Assembly (NCBI RefSeq): GCF_900128995.1
Contig: NZ_FQUE01000002.1
Coordinates: 248,001-312,000 of the forward strand
From: Loktanella atrilutea
Lineage (GTDB): Bacteria; Pseudomonadota; Alphaproteobacteria; Rhodobacterales; Rhodobacteraceae
DNA length: 64,000 nucleotides
Reading direction: 5' to 3'
Numbering within the stretch: position 1 is the stretch's first letter; each line of letters begins with the position of its first letter. Below, piece by piece: positions 1 through 9,108 of this stretch. Below the pieces are notes generated by a model, which saw only the letters and a list, made by a program, of their open reading frames with translations, did not search any database and was not told where the DNA came from. A program made the position numbers and the translations under genes.

Positions 1-1622
1 TCGACGGCGAAGTCATGGCCGCCCGGATCAAGGGATCGGCCTTCTCGTCCCTGCAGGCGGCGCTGGCAGAGGGGCGACCGCTGGTCTTCTATGCCTTCGA
101 CCTGCTGTCGCTGGACGGCAAGGATTTGACCGACGCACCGTTGCTGGATCGCAAGGCGCGTCTGGCCAAGCTGCTTGACGGCTTGCCGGAGGACGGACCG
201 CTGCGGGTCAGCACGCATATTCCCGGCGACGGCGCCCAAATCCTTGCCCATGCCTGCAAGACCGGGGCGGAGGGGATCATCGCCAAGCGCGCCGGGGCGC
301 CCTATCGCGGGCGACGCACCACCGACTGGCTGAAGGTGAAGTGCACGAAGCGGCAGGAATTCGTGATCGGCGGGTATTCTCCTTCGGACAAGCCGGGCCG
401 GCCCTTTGCATCGCTGCTGGTCGGAGAGATGGGGCCGGAGGGTCTTCGGTATCGCGGGCGCGTGGGCACTGGCTTTGCCGAGGGCGACTTCGATGAGCTG
501 CAGGCGGCCCTCAGGACGCGCAAGACCAGCCCGTTCATCGACGTGCCCAGCGACATTGCCGCCGGTGCGGTCTGGGTGACACCGGGGACGGTCATCGAGG
601 TCGATTTCACCGAATTGACGGCGGACGGGCACATCCGTCACGGCAGCTATCTGGGATTAAGGAAGGACAAGACGGCGAAGGAGGTCACGCTGGAGGTGCC
701 GCGCAAGGCACCGGCAACAAGGTCGGACAGGGTGACGGTGGCCGGTATCGCGATCACGCATCCCGATCGCCTGATCTTTCCCGGCACGACGATTACCAAG
801 GTCGATGTCGCGCGTTACTACGACCGCGCCAGCGCGCGGCTGATGGACATTGCCGGCAAGCGACCGTTGTCCCTGCTGCGGCTGCCGGAGGGGCAGGGCG
901 GCGAAAGCTTCTTTCAGAAACACGCCGGCGCCGGGTTTCCCGCAGCCTTGCACCGGGTCGAGATCACGGACAGCAGCGGCGGCGCCACGACTGCCTTCGA
1001 TGCCACGAAGGCCGCGGCCTTCGTGGCGGCGGCGCAGATGGGGACGGTCGAGGTCCACATCTGGGGCGCACGGACGGACCGGCTCGACCGCCCGGACCGG
1101 CTGGTCTTCGACCTTGACCCGGACGAAGGTCTTGGCTGGTCGGATGTGCGCCGCGCCGCTTTCGACCTGCGCGACCTGCTTGCGCAGCTGGACCTTGCCA
1201 CGGTGCCCGTCGTGACCGGCGGCAAGGGCATTCACGTCTGTGTCTGCCTGCGGCGCACGCAGGGCTGGGACACGGTGAAGCTTTTCACCAAGACCGTCGC
1301 CTACATGATGGCCGAGCGGGAACCGAAGCGGTTCACCGCCGTCATGTCGAAGTCGAAGCGCAAGGGGCGGATCTTTATCGACTGGCTGCGCAACGAGCGG
1401 GGGGCGACCGCCATCGCGCCTTACGCGATCCGCGCGCGAACCGGCGGGCCGGTCGCGGTGCCGGTCACCTGGGACGCGTTAGACGAGATCGCCGGGGCGG
1501 ATGCCTTCGACATCGATGCCGCCATCGCCCACCTGTCGGCCCCCTGCCCCTATATGACGGCCCTGGCGCAGCCGCAGACCCTGACGGCACGGACGCTGGA
1601 TGCGCTATCGTCGCTGATGTAG
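1..1622 (+). CDS. ligD: ATP-dependent DNA ligase LigD, C-terminal part (5' end outside window)
   Basis: This is the non-homologous end-joining ligase, which seals breaks with Ku and fills ends with its own polymerase. The reading frame is open from the first complete codon (base 3), so the gene begins before the window. The visible part starts inside the ligase nucleotidyltransferase domain at motif III (DGEV). Motif IV follows (EGIIAKR, near 270-290), then motif V (TDWLKVK), then an OB-fold. From about base 735 the primase-like polymerase domain begins (HPDRLIFPG). It carries the metal-binding VFDLDPDEG and the TGGKGIHV motif. The order is ligase then polymerase; a phosphoesterase domain could only lie upstream of the window. 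No ku gene is in view. Confidence 0.93.
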   Translation, partial: DGEVMAARIKGSAFSSLQAALAEGRPLVFYAFDLLSLDGKDLTDAPLLDRKARLAKLLDGLPEDGPLRVSTHIPGDGAQILAHACKTGAEGIIAKRAGAPYRGRRTTDWLKVKCTKRQEFVIGGYSPSDKPGRPFASLLVGEMGPEGLRYRGRVGTGFAEGDFDELQAALRTRKTSPFIDVPSDIAAGAVWVTPGTVIEVDFTELTADGHIRHGSYLGLRKDKTAKEVTLEVPRKAPATRSDRVTVAGIAITHPDRLIFPGTTITKVDVARYYDRASARLMDIAGKRPLSLLRLPEGQGGESFFQKHAGAGFPAALHRVEITDSSGGATTAFDATKAAAFVAAAQMGTVEVHIWGARTDRLDRPDRLVFDLDPDEGLGWSDVRRAAFDLRDLLAQLDLATVPVVTGGKGIHVCVCLRRTQGWDTVKLFTKTVAYMMAEREPKRFTAVMSKSKRKGRIFIDWLRNERGATAIAPYAIRARTGGPVAVPVTWDALDEIAGADAFDIDAAIAHLSAPCPYMTALAQPQTLTARTLDALSSLM

Positions 1623-1717
1623 GGGCCTTTGGCGCGGACCGACACCTGACCCTTCGCCTTCTGTTTTTCGGCACGGGACGCTATCAGGGTCGCAGGGTGT
1701 TACGGGGAATATGATCG

Positions 1718-2491
1718 ATGGGTCCAAAATGGTCGAAGACCCCGACATCGCGGATCGACAGGCTGCTGTCGTCCATGGGCTACGGGTCCAGAACCGAAAT
1801 CGCGCGGATTGCGCGGGCTGGAAAGGTGATGCTCGACGGTGAGGCACTGCGGGACGTCACGGCGCGGATCCCCGTCACGCCCGATCTGTCGGCCCGGATG
1901 ATGGTTCAAGGCGAAGCGCTGGACCCCGTGGCAGGCATGGTCGTCCTGATGAACAAGCCCCTCGGCGTGACGTGTTCCCACAAGGACGAGGGCACCTTGA
2001 TCCATGATCTGTTGCCGCCGCGCTGGCGCCGCCGCAACCCGCCCCTGTCGACCGTCGGTCGCCTCGACCGGCAGACGACGGGACTGTTATTGCTGACCGA
2101 CGACGGCGATCTGCTTCATCGCATCATCAGCCCGCGGCATCATGTCGACAAGATCTACCGGGTCACGCTGGCCAGACCGCTGGACGGGACGGAGGCGGAG
2201 CATTTCGCCTCTGGCCGCTTCATGTTACAAGGCGAGGACAAGCCTCTTGCCCCTGCTTTCCTTGACGTGCTGACGGAGACGGAGGCACTGATCCGGATTA
2301 CCGAGGGCCGGTATCATCAGGTGCGCCGCATGTTCGCGGCAGCCGGAAACCATGTTGTCGAACTGCACCGAGAGAGCCTTGGCGGTCTGTCGTTGCCGGA
2401 TGATCTGGGGCTGGGCCAATGGTCGCTGCTGGATCCGGGAGATGTCGCGCGGATCTTAAGAACAGAGAACGCTTGCAACACTTCGGGTTGA
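1718..2491 (+). CDS. rsuA: 16S rRNA pseudouridine synthase, RsuA/RluB family
   Basis: This enzyme isomerises a uridine in rRNA to pseudouridine. The 257-residue protein has an N-terminal S4 RNA-binding domain (about residues 10-60) and a catalytic domain with GRLDRQTTGLLLLT, whose Asp is the nucleophile. SPRHHVDKIYRVTL and EGRYHQVRRMFAAAGNHV are closer to RsuA (16S U516) than to RluB/E/F as I recall those families, so RsuA is the preferred name. Start at ATG 1718 leaves a short unstructured lead before the S4 domain. It stands alone between ligD and galU. The exact target nucleotide cannot be read from sequence. Confidence 0.85.
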   Translation: MGPKWSKTPTSRIDRLLSSMGYGSRTEIARIARAGKVMLDGEALRDVTARIPVTPDLSARMMVQGEALDPVAGMVVLMNKPLGVTCSHKDEGTLIHDLLPPRWRRRNPPLSTVGRLDRQTTGLLLLTDDGDLLHRIISPRHHVDKIYRVTLARPLDGTEAEHFASGRFMLQGEDKPLAPAFLDVLTETEALIRITEGRYHQVRRMFAAAGNHVVELHRESLGGLSLPDDLGLGQWSLLDPGDVARILRTENACNTSG

Positions 2492-2787
2492 CGCTGTCCG
2501 TCTGAGCTCTCGACGTCGCGGCACCCTGTGTCGGTGACCACTCGGCAAACCAACGATATTGATAATTGTTAAAGCGCTGACGCGTTCCGGTAGAGAGAGA
2601 TTCGTGCCGAGTTACGATCCCCGGGCCTTTCCAAAGGGTTAATTTTGCGCATTGCGCCGGAAATTCGAACATTCTGCTTAGTGGCGCGGCAAGCCGCCTG
2701 ATCTTTGTCCATTTCTTCGAACCTGCTGGAACACATGTCACATGCAAGTGTTATGCAAATGCAGCATCACATTGAGGAGATTTTCAA

Positions 2788-3630
2788 ATGCCAGTCTTGG
2801 ATACCGTCGTCTTCCCGGTTGCAGGGCGTGGCACGCGTCTTCTTCCGGTGACCAAGTCGGTGCCAAAGGAATTGCTGCCGGTCTACGACAAGCCGATCTT
2901 GCAGTTCGCGGTCGAAGAGGCGGTGGCAGCCGGGGCCCAGCGGCTGGTCTTTATCACCCATGCCTCAAAACGGGCGATCAACGAATATCTACAACCCGAC
3001 ACGGCGCTGATGGATGTGCTGAGGACCGACGGCAAGGCCAAGCTGGTGCGGGCGCTGGAAGACATCACGCTGGGCCAGAATGTCGAAGTGCTGTTCGTCG
3101 ACCAGGAACAACCCCTCGGTCTGGGTCATGCGGTGCTGATGGCGGCGGAACATGTGCGCGGCGATGCCTTTGGCGTCATCCTGCCGGACGACGTGATCCT
3201 CGGGCGGCCCTGCCTACCGGAAATGGCCGAAGCCTACGAGGCCGGTCACATGATCGCCGCCATGGACGTGCCCGAGCAGGATGTATCGAAATACGGTATC
3301 TTTCGGCCGCTGGGCGATGGCGCCGTGGGTCGGATCGTGCGGGCGTCGGAACTGGTCGAGAAACCCGCGCCGGACGTTGCACCCTCCCGGCTCGCCGCTG
3401 TGGGGCGCTATATCCTCGACGCACGGATCTTCGACGCACTGCGTGCGCTGGAGCCGGGGGCCGGGGGCGAATATCAGCTGACGGACGCGATCGCCGCCGA
3501 TGCGGGCGATCTGTCCCTGACAGGCTTCCGGTTTTCCGGGGCTCGCCACGATTGCGGATCGCACGAAGGCCTGCTGGGGGCAGCCAATGCCCGGGCGGCT
3601 GAACTGGCGTGCGTCCTGGCCGCGGAATGA
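2788..3630 (+). CDS. galU: UTP-glucose-1-phosphate uridylyltransferase GalU
   Basis: This cytosolic enzyme makes UDP-glucose from UTP and glucose 1-phosphate. The 280-residue protein has the nucleotidyltransferase signature near its N-terminus (PVAGRGTRLLPVTKSVPKE, residues 9-27). LLPVYDKPILQF follows, as does the sugar-binding region VEKPAPDVAPS. ATG 2788 is preceded by GAGGAG, 8 bases upstream of the start. The stop overlaps the otsB start in ATGA, so the three genes galU-otsB-otsA look like one translationally coupled unit. The product is the glucosyl donor used by OtsA two genes downstream, so the operon supplies its own substrate. Confidence 0.95.
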   Translation: MPVLDTVVFPVAGRGTRLLPVTKSVPKELLPVYDKPILQFAVEEAVAAGAQRLVFITHASKRAINEYLQPDTALMDVLRTDGKAKLVRALEDITLGQNVEVLFVDQEQPLGLGHAVLMAAEHVRGDAFGVILPDDVILGRPCLPEMAEAYEAGHMIAAMDVPEQDVSKYGIFRPLGDGAVGRIVRASELVEKPAPDVAPSRLAAVGRYILDARIFDALRALEPGAGGEYQLTDAIAADAGDLSLTGFRFSGARHDCGSHEGLLGAANARAAELACVLAAE

Positions 3631-4376
3631 CGGAGGACGGCAGTACATTGCGCGATCGCAAGATCGACGACTTTTTCCTTTTCCTCGATTTCGACGGAAC
3701 ATTGGTCGATCTGGCCCCCACACCGGACGGTATTTCGGTTCCGGATGATTTGACCGATCTGCTCGCCCGCCTTCACAGGCGGCTGGATGGCCGTATCGCC
3801 CTCGTGTCGGGCCGAGAGGTCGCAACGCTGGAACGGTTCCTGCCGGATTTCGCAGGCGATCTCTATGGCGCGCACGGTGCGGAGTCGCGGCAAAGCGGTC
3901 GGCTGACACGTCACCCGCTGGTCGGCAGCGCCGTCGTGGCAGATGTGCAGGCCCAGGCTCGCAAGGCGGCTGCAGCTATCGAGGGTCTGACACTGGAAAC
4001 CAAGGACACGGGGGCCGTGATCCATTATCGCGGTGTGCCGCATGCAGAGCCCGAGGCCCTGACCGCGGCAGTGCGGATCGCTGAGGCGGCGGAGGGCATG
4101 GAGATGCACCGGTCCAAGATGGCCTTCGAGATCAGGCCCGCCGATGCGACCAAGGCCGGCGCAGTACGGACCGCGATGGAAGGGCAGCCGGACCATATCC
4201 GCCCCGTCGTCATCGGAGACGATGTCACGGACGAAGAAGCGATGGAGGCGGCGCTGGAACGCGACGGGCTGTGCATCCGCGTAGGCGACGGTGACACCTG
4301 TGCCGCCTATCGTCTTCCGGACCCCGCCGCCGTCCGACAGCTGTTGCACGGCTGGGTGACGGAGGGGGCTGTATGA
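3627..4376 (+). CDS. otsB: trehalose-6-phosphate phosphatase OtsB
   Basis: OtsB dephosphorylates trehalose 6-phosphate to trehalose, a compatible solute. The 249-residue HAD-superfamily protein shows motif I DFDGTLVD near residue 20 (nucleophile is the first Asp), motif II VSGRE, and the acidic motif IV GDDVTDE near the C-terminus. ATG 3627 was chosen because it overlaps the galU stop as ATGA; an in-frame ATG at 3609 would overlap galU further. The otsA start overlaps its stop in the same way (4373-4376). The phosphatase is encoded before the synthase. Confidence 0.94.
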   Translation: MTEDGSTLRDRKIDDFFLFLDFDGTLVDLAPTPDGISVPDDLTDLLARLHRRLDGRIALVSGREVATLERFLPDFAGDLYGAHGAESRQSGRLTRHPLVGSAVVADVQAQARKAAAAIEGLTLETKDTGAVIHYRGVPHAEPEALTAAVRIAEAAEGMEMHRSKMAFEIRPADATKAGAVRTAMEGQPDHIRPVVIGDDVTDEEAMEAALERDGLCIRVGDGDTCAAYRLPDPAAVRQLLHGWVTEGAV

Positions 4377-5755
4377 CCGGGCGCCTGATCGTCGTTTCGA
4401 ACCGCGTCCCCTCTGACGGGCCGCCCGCTGGCGGGCTGGTCGTGGCGCTGCACGAATGCCTCTCTGCCCAGGGCGGCATCTGGTACGGGACCTCTGGCAA
4501 GATCGCAGAGACGTCGGAAGATCGGCTGCAGGACGTCCCCGGCGAAAGCTACGACATGCGCACCTTCGATCTGACGCAGGTCGAGCACGAGGGATATTAC
4601 CTTGGCTATGCCAATTCGGTGCTGTGGCCATTGTGCCATCGCCGTGCCGACCTGATGGCGCTGAACGGCGGCGATTACGAGACATACATGGGCGTCAACC
4701 GGCGGTTGGCGCGCATGATGGCCCGCGACCTGCGGCCGGACGACCGCGTCTGGATCCATGACTACCACTTCCTGCCGCTGGCCGCCTGTCTGCGGGCAGA
4801 GGGCGTAACGGCGACGCTGGGGTATTTCCACCACATCCCCTTTCCCGCCGTGCATGACCTGATGGCCCTGCCTGAACATGACATCTTTCCCGGATGGATC
4901 GCGAGCTTCGACCTTGTCGGCCTGCAAAGCCAGCGGGACGTCGCCGCGGCGCTGGAGATGTATCGCAGCCTTGCGGGCGCAGAGCACCTGCGCGACGGGT
5001 CCCTGCAATACCGCGATCGCCGGTTCGAGGTGCGCAGCTTTCCCATCGGGATCGATGGCGAAGCCTTTGCGCAAGAGGCGACCCGGGGCAGCGGCCGCGA
5101 TCTGCTGAACCTTGCGCCGGACGAACGTCTGGTGATCGGCGTCGATCGGCTGGATTATTCCAAGGGGCTCGACAACCGGCTGCGCGCGTTCGGCCGATAC
5201 CTAGAGGCGCGGCGCGACGACAACCCGCGTGCATCGCTGCTTCAGATCGCGCCGCCGACCAGAGAGGAAGTCGCCGCCTATCAGGATATCAGGTCGGAGA
5301 TGGAGCGCATCACGGGCAAGGTGAACGGACTTTATTCCGATCTGGACTGGACCCCCATCCGCTACATCCACCGCGCTATCCCGCGCGAGACCCTGGCGTC
5401 GCTTTATCGCGCCGCGGATGTCGGCTTTGTCACGCCGTTCTGTGACGGCATGAACCTTGTGGCGAAGGAATATGTCGCCGCCCAGAATCGTGAGAATCCG
5501 GGTGTCCTGATTCTGTCGCAGTTCGCCGGTGCTGCCGAGCAGATGGCCGCCGCCCTAATCGTCAATCCCTACGATATCGGCGAAATGGCGGACGCCCTGC
5601 GCACTGCGCTGGCGATGCCGCTGGAAGAGCGGAAGGAGCGGCACGCCGTCCTGCTGAAAGGCGTGCTGAAGGAAAGCGTCGGCCACTGGACAGCCACATA
5701 TCTTGCCACGATGGAGCGTCTTTCGACGGCGCGGATCGAGGCGCGGCAGGACTGA
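4373..5755 (+). CDS. otsA: trehalose-6-phosphate synthase OtsA
   Basis: OtsA is a retaining GT20 glycosyltransferase that joins UDP-glucose and glucose 6-phosphate into trehalose 6-phosphate. The 460-residue length is normal. Visible motifs are the N-terminal RLIVVSNRVPS, WIHDYHFLPLA, the nucleotide-sugar region VIGVDRLDYSKGLDNRL, and the acceptor/donor loop DGMNLVAKEYVAAQ. It is the last gene of galU-otsB-otsA. It ends 23 bp from the convergent thioesterase gene, where only a weak inverted repeat (ACCGG...CCGGT) is seen. Confidence 0.95.
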   Translation: MTGRLIVVSNRVPSDGPPAGGLVVALHECLSAQGGIWYGTSGKIAETSEDRLQDVPGESYDMRTFDLTQVEHEGYYLGYANSVLWPLCHRRADLMALNGGDYETYMGVNRRLARMMARDLRPDDRVWIHDYHFLPLAACLRAEGVTATLGYFHHIPFPAVHDLMALPEHDIFPGWIASFDLVGLQSQRDVAAALEMYRSLAGAEHLRDGSLQYRDRRFEVRSFPIGIDGEAFAQEATRGSGRDLLNLAPDERLVIGVDRLDYSKGLDNRLRAFGRYLEARRDDNPRASLLQIAPPTREEVAAYQDIRSEMERITGKVNGLYSDLDWTPIRYIHRAIPRETLASLYRAADVGFVTPFCDGMNLVAKEYVAAQNRENPGVLILSQFAGAAEQMAAALIVNPYDIGEMADALRTALAMPLEERKERHAVLLKGVLKESVGHWTATYLATMERLSTARIEARQD

Positions 5756-5778
5756 CCGGTACCTTCCGGTATGCAGGA

Positions 5779-6219
5779 CTAGCGTTGCAGGCCGGGGTTG
5801 CGTACGGCCATCATTGTTGCGGACAGCGTCGCGATGACGGCGTCGCCCTCGTCAGCATAGGCCCGCGCCTCGGTGAATGTCAGGGTGCGGCCGGAGCGGA
5901 TGACCTCACCGACGATGCGAAACACTTGCCCCCGCGCGGGGGCAAGGAAGCTCGCCTTGAATTCCGCTGTCAGCACCTCCGCCTCTGCATCCATCAAGGT
6001 GAAGGCAGCGAAGCCTGCGGCGCTGTCCATCGCCGTCGTCAGGACACCCGCATGCAGGAACCCGTGGTGCTGGGTCAGATCCGCCCGGAACGGCAGGGTC
6101 AACACGACGCGTCCCGCCGCGACCTCTGCCACCGTGATACCGAGTGTCGTCATCACCCCCTGCCGGTCGAAATCGGCGCGGGTCCGGGTCAGGGCTTCGG
6201 GATAACGTACCGTGGGCAT
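5779..6219 (-). CDS. PaaI-family hotdog-fold thioesterase
   Basis: The 146-residue protein has the single hotdog fold of PaaI/YbgC-type acyl-CoA thioesterases. LTQHHGFLHAGVLTTAMDSAAGFAA carries the HGG-like loop region and the conserved acidic residue (Asp) on the central helix. It probably hydrolyses a small aromatic or short-chain acyl-CoA. The substrate cannot be inferred here because no CoA pathway genes are adjacent. ATG 6219 has an AAAGGT ribosome-binding site. It is monocistronic, convergent with otsA and divergent from the peptide importer. Confidence 0.8.
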   Translation of the reverse strand: MPTVRYPEALTRTRADFDRQGVMTTLGITVAEVAAGRVVLTLPFRADLTQHHGFLHAGVLTTAMDSAAGFAAFTLMDAEAEVLTAEFKASFLAPARGQVFRIVGEVIRSGRTLTFTEARAYADEGDAVIATLSATMMAVRNPGLQR

Positions 6220-6343
6220 AGTCTGACCTTTCGCATTGGCGCGCAGGCCGATCCTACAGGTTGTGGGTCGAACCGGAAGCCAACCTTTTACGCAGGCTTT
6301 GGAATTGCGTCAGAGGATATGACCAAAGTCACCGGAGGGTGGC

Positions 6344-6372
6344 TTGACACTTACCGGGCGGCTGCGCCTACT
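6344..6372 (+). promoter_or_regulatory. possible sigma-70 promoter of the peptide-importer operon
   Basis: A perfect TTGACA lies at 6344-6349. A weak -10 candidate (CCTACT, 6367-6372) follows after 17 bases. This lies about 75-100 bases before the binding-protein start at 6446. The -10 match is poor, so the assignment rests mostly on the -35 box and position. Confidence 0.3.
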
Positions 6373-6445
6373 GCAGGCACAGGTGCTCAAGCGTCCGATC
6401 AGACAAGGATGCAGTGCCATTCACCTTTTCAACAGGGAAGCTCGC

Positions 6446-8047
6446 ATGACACATTTTACCAAACTTGTCGCAGCCGCGATGATCAGCGCCACCTTTGGTC
6501 TGACCAGCGCCCCCGCCATCGCGGAAACGCCGCCAGACACGCTGATTCAGGCGTGGCAGCTTGACGACATGATCTCGATCGACCCTGCAGAGGTGTTCGA
6601 ATTCACCGCCTCCGAGATTCTCGGCAACAGCTATCAGCCGCTGGTGGGCTATGACGTGAACGACGTTTCCGACATCTTCGGCGTGATCGCCGAAAAGTGG
6701 GAGGTGTCGGAGGACGGCAAGACCTTTACCTTTACCATCAAGCCGGACATGAAGTTCGCCTCTGGCAACCCGATCACCGCGGCTGATCCGGTCTATTCGA
6801 TCCAGCGCGCGGTCAAGCTGGACAAGTCGCCCGCGTTCATCCTGACGCAGTTCGGATTGTCAGCAGACAACGTCGACCAGATGGTCCGCCAGACCGGCGA
6901 CATGACCTTCGAGCTCGAGATGGACAAGGCCTATGCCCCCACCCTGCTGCTCTATTGCCTGACGGCGACCGTGGGCTTCGTCGTGGACAAGGAACTGGTC
7001 GCCAGCCACGAGGTCGACGGCGATTTCGGCTACGAGTGGCTCAAGACGAACTACGCCGGGTCCGGTCCCTTCACGATCCGCGAATGGCGCGCCAACGAGG
7101 TCGTCGTGATGGAGCGCAACGACAACTACTCCGGCGACACGCCCGCCATGGCGCGCGCGATCTACCGCAACATCCCCGAAGGCTCGACCCAGCGCCTGCT
7201 GCTGGAACAGGGCGACATCGACATCGCCCGCAACCTCGGCGCCGAGGAGATCACGGCGCTGGCCGACAACCCGGACATCAAGATCGAGGACGGCATCAAG
7301 GGCTCCATCTACTACATGGGCCTGAACCAGAAGAACGAGGCGCTGGCCAATCCACTCGTCACGCAGGCGATGAAGTATCTGGTCGACTATCAGGCCATCG
7401 CCGACACGATCATGAAGGGTAAGGTCAAGGTCCATCAGGCGTTCCTGCCCGAAGGCTTCCTCGGCGCGCTGATGGACAATCCCTATTCCCTCGACGTGGA
7501 AAAGGCGAAGTCCCTGCTGGCCGAGGCGGGCTATCCCGACGGGTTCACCGTGACGATGGACACCCGCAACACGCCCGAGATCACGGCGATCGCAGAGGCG
7601 ATCCAGCAGACCATGGCGCAGGCCGGGATCACGATCGAGATCATCCCGGGCGACGGCCAGCAGACGCTGACCAAGTATCGCGCCCGCAGCCACGACATCT
7701 ACATCGGCCGCTGGGGCCCGGACTATCAGGACCCGCACACCAACGCCGACACCTTCGCGCGCAACCCCGACAACGGCGACGACGCGGCCTCCAAGCCGCT
7801 GGCCTGGCGCAACGCCTGGGACATCCCCGAACTGACGGCGCAGGCCGATGCGGCGGTGCTGGAATCCGATCCCGCGAAGCGGGCCGAGATGTATCAGGCC
7901 ATGCAGAAGCAGGAGCAGGAGGATTCACCCTTCGTCATCATGTTCCAGGAGATCGAGGTGCTTGGACTGCGTGACAATGTCGAGGGCTTCATCATCGGGC
8001 CGTCGTTCAACGACAACTCCTTCCGCAACGTGACCAAGACGGAATGA
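6446..8047 (+). CDS. peptide ABC transporter substrate-binding protein (SBP_bac_5, DppA/OppA type)
   Basis: Periplasmic receptor of a Dpp/Opp-type importer, 533 residues. A signal peptide covers about residues 1-27 (MTHFTKLVAAAMISATFGLTS then APAIAE). The mature region has the family's YQPLVGYD and GSGPFTIREWRANE blocks. ATG 6446 was chosen because it starts the signal peptide and follows AGGGAAG; the frame is open further upstream without a plausible start. Its stop overlaps the first permease as ATGA. There is no intergenic hairpin, unusual for a binding protein normally made in excess. The neighbouring dipeptidase supports di- or short peptides as ligand. Confidence 0.88.
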   Translation: MTHFTKLVAAAMISATFGLTSAPAIAETPPDTLIQAWQLDDMISIDPAEVFEFTASEILGNSYQPLVGYDVNDVSDIFGVIAEKWEVSEDGKTFTFTIKPDMKFASGNPITAADPVYSIQRAVKLDKSPAFILTQFGLSADNVDQMVRQTGDMTFELEMDKAYAPTLLLYCLTATVGFVVDKELVASHEVDGDFGYEWLKTNYAGSGPFTIREWRANEVVVMERNDNYSGDTPAMARAIYRNIPEGSTQRLLLEQGDIDIARNLGAEEITALADNPDIKIEDGIKGSIYYMGLNQKNEALANPLVTQAMKYLVDYQAIADTIMKGKVKVHQAFLPEGFLGALMDNPYSLDVEKAKSLLAEAGYPDGFTVTMDTRNTPEITAIAEAIQQTMAQAGITIEIIPGDGQQTLTKYRARSHDIYIGRWGPDYQDPHTNADTFARNPDNGDDAASKPLAWRNAWDIPELTAQADAAVLESDPAKRAEMYQAMQKQEQEDSPFVIMFQEIEVLGLRDNVEGFIIGPSFNDNSFRNVTKTE

Positions 8048-9108
8048 GCGTTTCGCCGGCCAATGAGGGAGGGCGCTGGCGCGCCCTCCCTCTGCTCGGC
8101 CTCAAGGCCGGCAAGCTGGTCGTCACCGTGGCGATCACCTTCCTCGGCCTGATGGTCGTGACCTTCCTGATCGGGCGCGTCGTGCCCGTCGATCCGGTGC
8201 TGGCCGTCGTCGGCGACCGGGCGTCCAAGTCCACCTACGACGCGGCCTATATCGCGCTGGGGCTGGACAAGCCGCTCTATTACCAGTTCTGGATCTACCT
8301 CAAGCAGGCGCTGTCCGGCGATCTGGGCATGTCGGTCCTGACCAAGAAGCCCATCGTCGAGGACATCAAGCGCGTCTTTCCCGCCACGCTGGAGCTTGCG
8401 ACCTGCGGCATCATCATCGGCACGCTGGTCGGCGTGCCGCTTGGCATCTGGGGGGCCGTGCGGCAGGGCAGACTGCCGGATCAGGTGATCCGTGTCGTGG
8501 GCCTCGTCGGCTATTCCGCGCCGATCTTCTGGCTTGGGCTGCTGGGGCTGCTGGTGTTCTACGCCAAGCTGCAATGGGTCGCGGGACCGGGGCGCATCGA
8601 CATCGCCTATGAGTACAACTTCACCCAGACCACCGGCATCCTGCTGCTGGACACGGCGATGCAGGGGCAATGGGACGCCTTCCGCAACGTGGTGGCCCAT
8701 CTGGCGCTGCCGGCGACGCTGCTGGGTTACTTCTCGATGGCCTACATCAGCCGCATGACGCGGTCCTTCATGCTGGCGGAACTCGGGCAGGAATACATCA
8801 CCGCCGCCCGGGTGAAGGGCGTGCCAGAATGGCGCATCATCTGGGTCCACGCCCTGCGCAACGCCGCCGTGCCGCTGGTGACGGTCATCGCCCTGTCCTA
8901 CGCGGGCCTGCTGGAAGGGTCCGTGCTGACCGAAACGGTCTTCGCATGGCCGGGGCTCGGGCAATACCTGACCAACAGCTTGCAGAACGCCGACATGAAC
9001 GCGGTGCTGGGCGGCACGCTGGTCATCGGCATCATCTTCGTGGGGCTGAACCTTTTGAGCGATCTTCTCTACACCGTGCTCGACCCCCGCGTGAGGCGGC
9101 GGACATGA
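8044..9108 (+). CDS. peptide ABC transporter permease, DppB type
   Basis: Integral membrane subunit of the Dpp/Opp importer, 354 residues with about six membrane helices. The first is near residues 20-42 (VTVAITFLGLMVVTFLIGRV). The conserved permease EAA loop is ARVKGVPEWRIIWVHALRNA, which docks on the ATPase. TETVFAWPGLGQYL is a typical DppB-family C-terminal block. Start and stop both lie in ATGA overlaps with the neighbouring genes, so it is translated coupled to the receptor and the second permease. Confidence 0.92.
   Translation: MSVSPANEGGRWRALPLLGLKAGKLVVTVAITFLGLMVVTFLIGRVVPVDPVLAVVGDRASKSTYDAAYIALGLDKPLYYQFWIYLKQALSGDLGMSVLTKKPIVEDIKRVFPATLELATCGIIIGTLVGVPLGIWGAVRQGRLPDQVIRVVGLVGYSAPIFWLGLLGLLVFYAKLQWVAGPGRIDIAYEYNFTQTTGILLLDTAMQGQWDAFRNVVAHLALPATLLGYFSMAYISRMTRSFMLAELGQEYITAARVKGVPEWRIIWVHALRNAAVPLVTVIALSYAGLLEGSVLTETVFAWPGLGQYLTNSLQNADMNAVLGGTLVIGIIFVGLNLLSDLLYTVLDPRVRRRT

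Noticed and set aside
2492-2787. Candidate small RNA or tRNA between rsuA and galU
   Set aside because: No cloverleaf, terminator hairpin or strong promoter pair was found; it is most likely the galU promoter region.
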